A model generated the notes under the pieces. That model made no database searches and was not told where the DNA came from. It worked only from the letters and a program-made list of their open reading frames with translations. DNA of 64,000 nt from Flavobacteriaceae bacterium bin25 (lineage in GTDB: Bacteria; Bacteroidota; Bacteroidia; Flavobacteriales; Flavobacteriaceae), in contig MPMN01000007.1 of assembly GCA_002238525.1 (NCBI GenBank), forward strand, positions 1-64,000. The letters run 5' to 3'. Positions 20,134-28,504 of the stretch are shown in pieces (the first letter of the stretch is position 1; each line of letters begins with the position of its first letter). Made by a program: the position numbers and the translations under genes.

Positions 20134-20330
20134 GTTTTAATGGTTTCTTATGATTTTAAGCCTAAGAAGCGGTGAATTCAATGAGTGTTACTTTGTTTGG
20201 CGAAATTTGGGAATAATTTTCCATTGAAGTTTTCAAAAATTACATTTTCGATCACCAGTTTTCCTAAAACGAGTATAATTTTAATTTTGTATGTTTTGTA
20301 TAAACAAAAAAATAAATAGCAGGGGGTATA

Positions 20331-20338
20331 TATATTTG
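20331..20338 (+). promoter_or_regulatory. Probable -7 box (TATATTTG) for the last sulfatase
   Basis: An exact TAnnTTTG match inside the 374-base gap 20134-20507. A TTTG at 20295-20298 is farther upstream than the usual spacing. Nothing else recognisable is in this gap, which suggests the last sulfatase is a separate transcription unit. Confidence 0.4.
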
Positions 20339-20507
20339 AGAGGGTTTGATGCGTTAGATGGAATAGATTTCATTATATAAATTGGAGAACTATAGGATTC
20401 AATTGGATTTTTATGACATTATTCACATTAGCTTCATTTTATTTTGTTAGACAAATGCAAGAGAGTATCTCAATTTTGAGCAATACTAAAGGTACAGACG
20501 CGCTTTG

Positions 20508-22010
20508 ATGATTAAGAAGTTTTTGGGATGGGGATTGCTATTATCAGTTGGTTGGCTACTTAACCAAAGTGCTGTTAATCAACAAAAACAGCCTAATATA
20601 ATTTTTATTGTAGCAGATGATCTTGGATGGCAGGATGTGGGATTTATGGGAAGCGAATGGTTTGAAACTCCACATTTAGACTCATTGGCAAATCATAGTC
20701 TTGTGTTTGAACAAGCCTATATGTATCCAACCTGTTCTCCTTCGAGAGCTGCATTGTATACGGGAAAACAATCCTTTCGTACCCAGGTTTACAACGTCCC
20801 AGTTTTAGATAGGGGGAATGCTCGAAATAGTATTTTTTCTCGTTGGACAGTTGAACAAAAACATGTTTTGTTTTCTGAACTATTGAACCAGGTTGGATAT
20901 AAATTGATTCACATTGGTAAGTGGCATATCGTTGGACCATATCCAAGTGTAGAACAGAAATATCCCTTTGAAAAGAAACTATCTCAACCGAAAAACGGAG
21001 ATTTAAGTTGGTTGGAGGCTCATCTCAATACGGAGACAAGACGGTTTTATCCAAGAGAGAGGGGTTTTCATGAAAACATAGGAGGAACTTGGTGGGGAGA
21101 CCCAGCAAGAGGTTATGAAAAGGGGTATGCTTCAAATAGTGGTGGATATAGAGCCCCTTTTAATAATCCATTTATTGAAGAAAAAAAAGATGACCAATGG
21201 CTTACAGATCGTTTAACTGATGAGGCTTTGGACTTTATGGAAAGAAATTCTGACGAACCATTTTTTGTTAATCTTCATTACTATGCGCCTCATAGACCCA
21301 CAGTCCCCCGAAATGATGTGTTGCTTAAGAAATTTTTAACAAAAGAGCCTGACTTATTGACTGGTCAAGGGACAGAGCGGTTAGAGGAGATTGCAGCTTA
21401 TGCTACCATGATTCAATCGATAGATGATAATGTGCAGCGAATTTTGGAGTTTTTAGATGAAAGAAATCTGATTGAAAATACCATGATTATTTTTACATCT
21501 GACAACGGCTTCAACGGTTTACAAAGTATGAACAATCGACTTCGTGGGGCAAAGGGAAATGTTTATGAAGGTGGTCTGAGAGTTCCTGCATTGATTCATT
21601 GGCAGGGGAGAGTAGAGCCTAATTCAACCAGGACACCCATTACAGTATTGGATTATTTTCCCACCTTTTTAGATATAGCTGGCCTCAATGATTATGATGA
21701 AATAATAGACGGGAAGAGTATAGTTCCGTTATTAAATGGAGAATCATTTGAACCTCGTTCTTTATTTTGGCAATTAAGTGGTAGATATAAGGACCCTCCT
21801 TGTTCAATTATTCGAAAAGGGGATTGGAAATTGATTCAATTTTTGCTTGATGGTAGATTAGAACTTTATAATTTGGAGGAAGATTTATCTGAGAAGTACA
21901 ACAAGGCAACAACGAATCCCGATAAAACCAGAGAATTACTTGATGAATTGATTGCTTGGAGAAAGAAAAACCGAGTGCCCTTGCCCCCAGATTCAGTATT
22001 AGGTGTATAA
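20508..22010 (+). CDS. S1-family sulfatase, exported
   Basis: The ATG at 20508 is used (a TTG precedes it), giving 500 residues. The signal peptide is about 3-20, and PNIIFIVADDLGWQDVGFMG holds the metal pair. PTCSPSR has the formylglycine Cys at 76, with HIGKWHIVGPYP as the second motif and IFTSDNGFNGLQ as the C-terminal ligands. A Trp/Gly-rich insert (NIGGTWWGDPARGYEKGY) is like sulfatases whose substrate is a larger oligosaccharide. A decayed copy of the 5' part of this very gene (bases 20604-20774) lies at 25831-26000, beyond the helicase gene. Confidence 0.93.
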   Translation: MIKKFLGWGLLLSVGWLLNQSAVNQQKQPNIIFIVADDLGWQDVGFMGSEWFETPHLDSLANHSLVFEQAYMYPTCSPSRAALYTGKQSFRTQVYNVPVLDRGNARNSIFSRWTVEQKHVLFSELLNQVGYKLIHIGKWHIVGPYPSVEQKYPFEKKLSQPKNGDLSWLEAHLNTETRRFYPRERGFHENIGGTWWGDPARGYEKGYASNSGGYRAPFNNPFIEEKKDDQWLTDRLTDEALDFMERNSDEPFFVNLHYYAPHRPTVPRNDVLLKKFLTKEPDLLTGQGTERLEEIAAYATMIQSIDDNVQRILEFLDERNLIENTMIIFTSDNGFNGLQSMNNRLRGAKGNVYEGGLRVPALIHWQGRVEPNSTRTPITVLDYFPTFLDIAGLNDYDEIIDGKSIVPLLNGESFEPRSLFWQLSGRYKDPPCSIIRKGDWKLIQFLLDGRLELYNLEEDLSEKYNKATTNPDKTRELLDELIAWRKKNRVPLPPDSVLGV

Positions 22011-22119
22011 TTGGAATTACTTCAAGATAATCTTTGAAGAAACTTTTTCTAATTTTAGATATAGAATTAACTATTAGACAGACTTTGGCACATTTTGCCT
22101 TTCACATAAAAACGCATTG

Positions 22120-25100
22120 ATGAAATTGAGTAAAGCCAAAAACAAATACTCAGAATTTATTTTGAATAAAATTGATGAAGTAAGTCATGGGTATCCTAAC
22201 GCAGTCCTAGTGATTCAAGGACGGGTTGATTTAGTTGATTTTAGCGATAGAAAAGATCTTATGGCAGATGGAGTTAGTTTTTTTGAAATTTCAAAATTTG
22301 AAAGATTTAATGAAGATTGGGCTTTGGACATTAGAATAGAATTGAGAAAAGAAAAAAAATATCATCTTCTCTCATTCCCTCAGTTCGCTTACATGCGAGA
22401 ACAGTCAAAGCAACCTATACTCAAGGATAGAATTATTATCATAAAAGACAACTTATGCCAGTTATATCCAATATCCCAAAGTGATTACATAGAGGTGGAA
22501 AAAGAAGAAAATGTAGAGAAGAGACCTGCGGGACTCCCAATTTTTCAATCAGAACAAATAAAATTTGAAGACAAGTATTATTACTCAATTAATACAACAA
22601 ATACTCTTGATTATACGATAAAGGATGTTTTTACTGAGTCAAAAAAAATTGAAACAAAACCGGAAGATGATAAAAACAATTACCCGAGGCTAAACAATGA
22701 ACTACACTCCTTAGACATTTTCATAGATAATTGCTTTAGGAATAATGTACACAACGACTGGGGATTAATCGTAATTCCAAAAAAATATCCTATGAGGGAT
22801 GAATTAGTCAAGAAGTTTGAGCTAGCTAATTCATTCCTTGCCTCATTTGGTGGTGGATTTATCAAATTCCATGAAAGCGATATTCCAACGAGGTATATTC
22901 CAAAAGAAAGGGAATTAAATATTTTGAGAGAATACTGGGGTAAAGACGCGAATTTTCGAACTTTTCAAGTCTATGAAAAACCTGATTTGGGAAAGGGAAC
23001 TTTGGATATATCACAAGGTCAGATAGTTGAGATTCTCATTGATGAGTTTGAAAATTCTCAAAAGAATGTTCCCTATAGGGATATCTTTATTACAGCTCCG
23101 ACGGGTATAGGTAAATCACTTCTATTTCAGTTAGCTGCTTTTCATGTTTCAGAAAGAGGGGGTATAACCATAGTTGTTTCGCCGTTGATAGCTTTAATGA
23201 AAGACCAGGTAGATGCCATAATAAAGGATAGAGGATTTTCTAAAGTCGCATATATCAACAGCGAATTAAATTATTCTGATCGGGTAGAGATTTTGAACAA
23301 GTGCAAGCAAGGGGAGGTAGATTTATTGTACATGTCACCAGAACTCCTTCTTTCTTATAAAATTGACCATTTCATTGGCGAAAGAAATCTTGGTTTATTG
23401 GTTATTGATGAGGCGCATCTTATCACTACTTGGGGAAGGGATTTTAGGGTGGATTATTGGTTTTTGGGAGATCATATTAGAAAAATACGAAAATACTATG
23501 ATCTTAGTTTCCCTATGGTAGCCTTAACGGCAACTGCGGTATATGGTGGTGAAAATGATATGGTTTTTGATTGTGTTGATAGTTTAAATATGATCAATCC
23601 TCATTTTTTTATTGGACAAGTGATTCGCAATGATATTGAATTTGTAGTCAATAATTATGATGATTTTAGTAACCATTACAAAAAGAAAAAGGTTGACCAG
23701 ACCTCAAAATTTGTACAATCATTAATCAAATTAAACAATATCAAGACTCTTGTTTACGTTCCTTATACAAAACATGTAAGTAAAATTCTGAACAATTTAA
23801 ATCCAGAAGAAAGAGATCTTTGTGGCGGATATCATGGAAAGATGCTTGCTGAGACTAAGGACATTTCATACAGAAATTTTCGTTCAGGAAAAATCAAAAC
23901 ACTTGTTTCTACTAAAGCCTTTGGTATGGGTGTTGATATCAAGGACATTCAAGTAATTTACCATCACGCACCTTCTGGTCTATTACCAGATTATATTCAG
24001 GAAATTGGAAGGGCTGCAAGAGAAAAAAATATCGAAGGTATTGCAGCTTTGAATTATTCTTCTAAAGATCAGTCTTACTCAAAATTATTACATGGTATGT
24101 CGGCCATTAGGCAGTATCAAATAAAAGCAGTATTAAAGAAGATTTATGAATCGTATAAACGAGAAGGGTATAGAAATCTTCTCTTTTCAATTGAGGAGTT
24201 TGGACATATTTTCAATACAGACTACGACTTAGATCAGAAAGTGATGACAAGTCTTATGATGATTGAGAAGGATTATCTATTAAAAAATCGATTTCATGTA
24301 ATTGTATCTAGACCAAAAAAATTGTTTGTAAAAGTCTTTGCAAAAATAAAATCAGAAGAATTTTCATTTTTCAGTAAGGACTTTAATGAAATATTTTCAG
24401 TAATCAAAGAGACCAAAGGGTATAAAGTGTTAGAATTAGATTTACATAAGTTTTGGAGCAAATTTTTTAGAGACGAAAGTTTCCCAAAGTTTAAGAGTAA
24501 ATTTTACAAGAAAGATTTAATGCGTGAGTATGGGAATATTGATTTGGAACCAATGCTCAAAATCTCACTTCAATTAGTGCATGATGTGCAAAAGACTCGA
24601 GAAATTTTAGATAAAGTGCTGTCAATCACTCTTAAAGTTTTAACTTCTCTTGGAAGTCAATACTTCACTAAAGAACAATTTGAAAAGAGCTTTATTGCCC
24701 CATTCGGGGATAAAAAGAAAGCAAAGGAAGTGAGTAAATATCTATTATCTTCTTTTTCAGGAAGGGCATTAGGACCAGGTCGCATAGAGAAGGATGCCTT
24801 TCTTCAAAAAAAATTATTCTTGGATTCTGGAAGCCCCTCGGGAACTCATAAATACAAAACATTCAATAATTTGTATATGAGAAAATTCAACAGCTTTAAG
24901 CAGTTATTTAATAAAATGTTTGAAGATTTTTCTCAAAATTATTTTGAAAATTATATTCAGAACCATCCATCAACTGAAACCAAGTATCTGAAGTTATTTG
25001 AGTTGATAGAAATTCTTGGATTAGGGACTTTTGAAATCAAGGGTGGAGAATCATTAATGCTTTTTGTAAGGTTAAACGATCCGGAAAGAATCCGGCGAGA

Positions 25101-25830
25101 TTTTTCGAGTCGAAACTACTCCAACTCAATATTAAAAAGAACTTTAGAGAAGCATGAAATCAGTTATAAACTATTCAATCATTTCTTTAAGAAAAAATTT
25201 TCCAATCATGATCGGTGGATGTTCATAGAAGATTTATTTCTAGGAGAGGACATTGATACCCTTATGGAAAAACACCCAGGAGAAACTTCCAAAACAGTTG
25301 ATATAATCCAGGAGATAAAAAAGAAGAGTTTTCCCCCTGTTCAACAATCTGAAACCTCAAAACATGATTCAAATAGTATTCATATATTTTGGCCAAATAA
25401 AGACAAATTTTACAATGAAAAAAGCAATTTGACTATTGATTCTGGGAACGTAGAAACCATGTCAATTTATAAATGGATAAAGAAAGATCCAGTAAAACTT
25501 GACAAGATTAGAAGGAAAGAGAATTTAAAATTTGATAAAAGAATGTTTTATGAATTACTTAAGGTGCTTAGAACTGATCATCATGATTATTACAAAGAAG
25601 CACTGGGTTCGAAGTACAAAATTCCATTTCCGGGGTATACAAAACCTGTTTCTGCTTATGTTCCACTTAAACAAGATCCTGAAAAATTCTACAAGTGGTG
25701 GATCAAAAATGAAGATAGCGTTTTTTTATCTAATAGGGATAAAATTGAACTCTTCTCATTTATTAGAAATAGAAAGCAAGAAATCATAAAAAAGAAACAT
25801 TTACGTTGGTTGGAGACTTTGAGAAGATAG
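22120..25830 (+). CDS. Large RecQ-like superfamily 2 DNA helicase (orphan)
   Basis: 1236 residues, about twice the length of housekeeping RecQ. The helicase core sits in the middle. Motif I APTGIGKSLLFQ is at about 325, and SPLIALMKDQV is at about 355. The Walker B box VIDEAHLITTWG is at about 427 (DEAH), with ALTATA at about 468. The C-terminal lobe has LVSTKAFGMGVDIKDIQ and QEIGRAAR at about 600-630, the arginine-finger motif. The RQC zinc-binding Cys residues and an HRDC domain are not seen. The N-terminal 300 and C-terminal 550 residues match no family I recognise. The gene is visibly more A+T-rich than the sulfatases around it, is not part of the sugar pathway, and is followed at its stop codon by a relic of the preceding sulfatase. 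It may be a transferred gene. Stand-alone large RecQ-like helicases occur in phage-defence loci, but no partner gene is present, so that role is only a possibility. ATG 22120 is used instead of TTG 22117. Confidence 0.85.
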   Translation: MKLSKAKNKYSEFILNKIDEVSHGYPNAVLVIQGRVDLVDFSDRKDLMADGVSFFEISKFERFNEDWALDIRIELRKEKKYHLLSFPQFAYMREQSKQPILKDRIIIIKDNLCQLYPISQSDYIEVEKEENVEKRPAGLPIFQSEQIKFEDKYYYSINTTNTLDYTIKDVFTESKKIETKPEDDKNNYPRLNNELHSLDIFIDNCFRNNVHNDWGLIVIPKKYPMRDELVKKFELANSFLASFGGGFIKFHESDIPTRYIPKERELNILREYWGKDANFRTFQVYEKPDLGKGTLDISQGQIVEILIDEFENSQKNVPYRDIFITAPTGIGKSLLFQLAAFHVSERGGITIVVSPLIALMKDQVDAIIKDRGFSKVAYINSELNYSDRVEILNKCKQGEVDLLYMSPELLLSYKIDHFIGERNLGLLVIDEAHLITTWGRDFRVDYWFLGDHIRKIRKYYDLSFPMVALTATAVYGGENDMVFDCVDSLNMINPHFFIGQVIRNDIEFVVNNYDDFSNHYKKKKVDQTSKFVQSLIKLNNIKTLVYVPYTKHVSKILNNLNPEERDLCGGYHGKMLAETKDISYRNFRSGKIKTLVSTKAFGMGVDIKDIQVIYHHAPSGLLPDYIQEIGRAAREKNIEGIAALNYSSKDQSYSKLLHGMSAIRQYQIKAVLKKIYESYKREGYRNLLFSIEEFGHIFNTDYDLDQKVMTSLMMIEKDYLLKNRFHVIVSRPKKLFVKVFAKIKSEEFSFFSKDFNEIFSVIKETKGYKVLELDLHKFWSKFFRDESFPKFKSKFYKKDLMREYGNIDLEPMLKISLQLVHDVQKTREILDKVLSITLKVLTSLGSQYFTKEQFEKSFIAPFGDKKKAKEVSKYLLSSFSGRALGPGRIEKDAFLQKKLFLDSGSPSGTHKYKTFNNLYMRKFNSFKQLFNKMFEDFSQNYFENYIQNHPSTETKYLKLFELIEILGLGTFEIKGGESLMLFVRLNDPERIRRDFSSRNYSNSILKRTLEKHEISYKLFNHFFKKKFSNHDRWMFIEDLFLGEDIDTLMEKHPGETSKTVDIIQEIKKKSFPPVQQSETSKHDSNSIHIFWPNKDKFYNEKSNLTIDSGNVETMSIYKWIKKDPVKLDKIRRKENLKFDKRMFYELLKVLRTDHHDYYKEALGSKYKIPFPGYTKPVSAYVPLKQDPEKFYKWWIKNEDSVFLSNRDKIELFSFIRNRKQEIIKKKHLRWLETLRR

Positions 25831-26000
25831 TTTTTTGTAGCAGATGATCTTAGATGGCAGGATGGATGATTTATGAGAAGCGGATGGTTTGAAACTTCAA
25901 ATTTATACTCATCAGTAAATCATAGCCCTATGTTTAACAAGCATATATGTATCCAACCTATTCTCCTTCGTGATCAGCATTATATACTAGTGAACAATCC
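25831..26000 (+). pseudogene. Decayed 5' fragment of a sulfatase (copy of 20604-20774)
   Basis: These 170 bases align along their whole length with bases 20604-20774 of the sulfatase at 20508-22010. Shared words include GTAGCAGATGATCTT, GGTTTGAAACT, AAATCATAG and TATATGTATCCAACCT. The copy has point changes, stop codons and small deletions, so it codes for nothing. It begins directly after the helicase stop codon. Confidence 0.85.
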
Positions 26001-26020
26001 CATTAAATTGGATTTCAACA

Positions 26021-26053
26021 TTGTCTATATAAAGAAAAAATAACTTTAATTTG
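26021..26053 (+). promoter_or_regulatory. Probable promoter of the tRNA cluster
   Basis: TTG at 26021-26023 and TTAATTTG at 26046-26053 are spaced 22 bases, close to the Bacteroidota TTTG / TAnnTTTG arrangement. The -7 box ends 25 bases before tRNA-Thr. Confidence 0.45.
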
Positions 26054-26078
26054 CAAACCAATTTGGATAGATATAAAT

Positions 26079-26152
26079 GCCGATGTAGCTCAGCTGGCTA
26101 GAGCAGCTGATTTGTAATCAGCAGGTCGTGGGTTCGAGTCCCTCCATCGGCT
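26079..26152 (+). tRNA. tRNA-Thr (anticodon TGT)
   Basis: The acceptor stem GCCGATG pairs with CATCGGC. The anticodon arm CTGATTTGTAATCAG presents TGT, and the T arm has GGTTCGAGTCC. CCA is not encoded. It is the first of a Thr-Tyr-Gly group that in many bacteria precedes tuf. Confidence 0.97.
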
Positions 26153-26182
26153 CAATAAACGGGGATTTCTTTTTGTTAAGTA

Positions 26183-26265
26183 GGGGAGATACTCAAGCGG
26201 TCAACGAGGACAGACTGTAAATCTGTTGTTATATAACTTCGTAGGTTCGAATCCTGCTCTCCCCA
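26183..26265 (+). tRNA. tRNA-Tyr (anticodon GTA)
   Basis: The acceptor stem GGGGAGA pairs with TCTCCCC. The anticodon loop CTGTAAA presents GTA, and a long variable arm marks a class II tRNA. The T loop is GGTTCGAATCC. Confidence 0.97.
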
Positions 26266-26283
26266 CAACCAAAAAAACTATCA

Positions 26284-26356
26284 GCGAGAGTAGCTCAGTT
26301 GGTAGAGCATCAGCCTTCCAAGCTGATGGCCGCGGGTTCGAATCCCGTCTCTCGCT
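26284..26356 (+). tRNA. tRNA-Gly (anticodon TCC)
   Basis: The acceptor stem GCGAGAG pairs with CTCTCGC. The anticodon arm CAGCCTTCCAAGCTG presents TCC, and the T arm is GGGTTCGAATCCC. Confidence 0.97.
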
Positions 26357-26433
26357 CTTTTGTCAATCATGTACCGAGGAGGTTTCTTCGCCTACCCAAA
26401 ATACAAAGAATAATTTTGTGGACTTATTCTTGT

Positions 26434-28290
26434 TCAATCAGCTACTCTCCCTAATAAAGAAATAGGACGATCAAAAGGTTTGACAAACGAATCTAATAGA
26501 TAGGAAAATTCTCCCCTAGTGATTATTTTCTGGTCAGAATTAGATGAAGGCTCAATTATTCTTTCAATTTCTTGATGATCAATTTGATTCTCACTTCGGG
26601 ATTCTGATAAATAATGATGAATCCAATTAATAACAGCAGATTGAGTTAATTTCTCCGGAAGAGGAAAACGAACAATGTCAATATAGTCCTCCAAGAAAAT
26701 ATCTGAATGTTGCAAATCTGAATCAGGGTAGAACCAAGTCTGGTTCTCCCAACCAATATTTTTTCCAGTACCTCTCAGTATTCCTGTAACACCGATTCTT
26801 TGGTAAACTTCAAAGAGAGGATGGGACTTTGGAACATCTAAATAGGGAAGCAAATAATTTCCACTTTCAAGTAAATGATTTTGGACAAAACGTATATCTA
26901 CTTCTCTTGGAAGATGATTGGTTAGAGCTGATTGTGCCGCTACAATACCAGCCACTTGACCTATCTGCAAGACCACCGGTTGAAGTCTAGTGGTACCATT
27001 GACAATGTTGGAAACCGATATCGACTTTTCTGCCACAACCAAATTTTCTTGTTTTTCGGGTATTAAACTCCCTAAAGGTATGGAATAGGATGGGACAGGG
27101 TAAAAATGTAGTTCAGGAAGTTCATCAGCCCTAGGGTGGGCAGCATGATGGTGATCAACCGGATAATCACCCACAGCAATGGCAGTTCGAAAAGTTTGTT
27201 CCTCATGAGCATAAGGATCGCTCAGGTGATTCATTGTTAAGGTCGTTACACCATTAATGCGTAAAGATTCCCTATGATATGGGATTAAGGGAAGCCCATC
27301 TTCGGTGGGAAATTCATCATCAGCAATGGATAAATTTTCAAACCCCAATTCGGTCTGGAGATAATAAAGAAATTGAAGGGATTTTCTCTTGGCCAATTCA
27401 AATACCGAATCCCTTTGCTCCTTATCCATATAAACCGCATTTGCGTAATAGTCATTTCCATTGATAGGCCAATTAATCATATACTTTTTGTTGGGTAATT
27501 GTCCATATTTGATTTTTTCTTCTTTAGGCCATAATGTTCTAAACATCGTTGATTCATCAGGACACTTTTCAGAAGCCGTTGAGCAATAAAAAATAGACGC
27601 ATCATAATCTACTGGCTTCTCAATAACCCTAGGTTCTCCATAATCTTTTAGAATCAATGCATAAGTCAGATCTTGAATTACATCATTGGCCTTTTCTGGG
27701 GCTATATATTCCCCAAAGTCATCTTTAGAATCCATTCCTGTTCGGTGAGAAACCCCTAATTCCTGAACCACATCTCCAAGTTCGGTGGCCTCAATCAATT
27801 GTTTGCCTTTAATTTTGCTACCACCTATATCAATGATCCAATAGGAGTCCTCTCTATAAATTGAGTCCCACGTTTGGTTTAAAAGCAATTTTAGATTTGA
27901 CTCAGCCGAAGCCATATTCTGGAAGATATCGTTGCCGATTTGAGGTTCAAATAATGTATTACTGACCCATCCTGTCTTCATGGCTGCCAAAGAACCATAT
28001 CGTCCTGCCAGACTATCTCTAAATTCACCCCAAATTCCCGACGGCAATTTATTGTTCCCATCAACTGCGCTAACCCCAGCAGCTGTCAACATTCCACCTA
28101 CCCATGGTCCCTCTTCAATAAGGATTGTCTCAGCACCCATTCTCGCACTGGAAATCCCTGCAGCGATCCCCGATGTACCTCCACCAATAATGACTACATC
28201 ATATGTCTGATCGGATTTCAAACTGATACATTTATTTGAAATGATGAGTCCAAATGATAGTAAAAAAGTAATAATTGTATTTCTTAACAT
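26434..28290 (-). CDS. Exported FAD-dependent oxidoreductase
   Basis: The start at 28290 gives MLRNTIITFLLSFGLIISNK, a good signal peptide; the open frame extends 22 codons upstream without such a signal. The dinucleotide-binding motif DVVIIGGGTSGIAAG directly follows at about residue 32, with ILIEEG closing the Rossmann fold. Further blocks (WVGGMLTAAGVSAVDG, LIEATELGDVV, IVNGTTRLQPVVLQIGQ) are typical of the FAD_oxidored (PF12831) family of Bacteroidota and Planctomycetes. That family is often found with polysaccharide degradation genes, but its substrate is unknown. The C-terminal 150 residues are less conserved. The gene stands on the minus strand between tRNA-Gly and tRNA-Thr(GGT), splitting what is elsewhere a continuous tRNA-tuf cluster. 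Confidence 0.85.
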   Translation of the reverse strand: MLRNTIITFLLSFGLIISNKCISLKSDQTYDVVIIGGGTSGIAAGISSARMGAETILIEEGPWVGGMLTAAGVSAVDGNNKLPSGIWGEFRDSLAGRYGSLAAMKTGWVSNTLFEPQIGNDIFQNMASAESNLKLLLNQTWDSIYREDSYWIIDIGGSKIKGKQLIEATELGDVVQELGVSHRTGMDSKDDFGEYIAPEKANDVIQDLTYALILKDYGEPRVIEKPVDYDASIFYCSTASEKCPDESTMFRTLWPKEEKIKYGQLPNKKYMINWPINGNDYYANAVYMDKEQRDSVFELAKRKSLQFLYYLQTELGFENLSIADDEFPTEDGLPLIPYHRESLRINGVTTLTMNHLSDPYAHEEQTFRTAIAVGDYPVDHHHAAHPRADELPELHFYPVPSYSIPLGSLIPEKQENLVVAEKSISVSNIVNGTTRLQPVVLQIGQVAGIVAAQSALTNHLPREVDIRFVQNHLLESGNYLLPYLDVPKSHPLFEVYQRIGVTGILRGTGKNIGWENQTWFYPDSDLQHSDIFLEDYIDIVRFPLPEKLTQSAVINWIHHYLSESRSENQIDHQEIERIIEPSSNSDQKIITRGEFSYLLDSFVKPFDRPISLLGRVAD

Positions 28291-28335
28291 GACTTGAATT
28301 CTAATGTTGATCAATTTTTGACTGCCCAAATGTGG

Positions 28336-28343
28336 TAAATTTG
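28336..28343 (+). promoter_or_regulatory. Probable -7 box (TAAATTTG) for tRNA-Thr(GGT)
   Basis: An exact TAnnTTTG match 53 bases before the tRNA, with TTTTTG ending at 28320. It implies the separated tRNA acquired its own promoter in the 106-base divergent gap. Confidence 0.4.
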
Positions 28344-28396
28344 TCCCCCACCTCAAGAATCCAAGTAAGTTGCATTTTGGAAACTTGACTCAATGG

Positions 28397-28467
<71 letters not shown>

Positions 28468-28504
28468 CAAGTTTATTCTCATAATATAATTGAAGGATCT
28501 TTTT

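Noticed and set aside
22120..25830. Complete multi-gene phage-defence system around the RecQ-like helicase
   Set aside because: No nuclease, methylase, sensor or toxin gene stands next to it; only the helicase itself can be supported.
26226..26465. 79-codon frame across tRNA-Gly
   Set aside because: It reads through tRNA genes and has no protein-like features.
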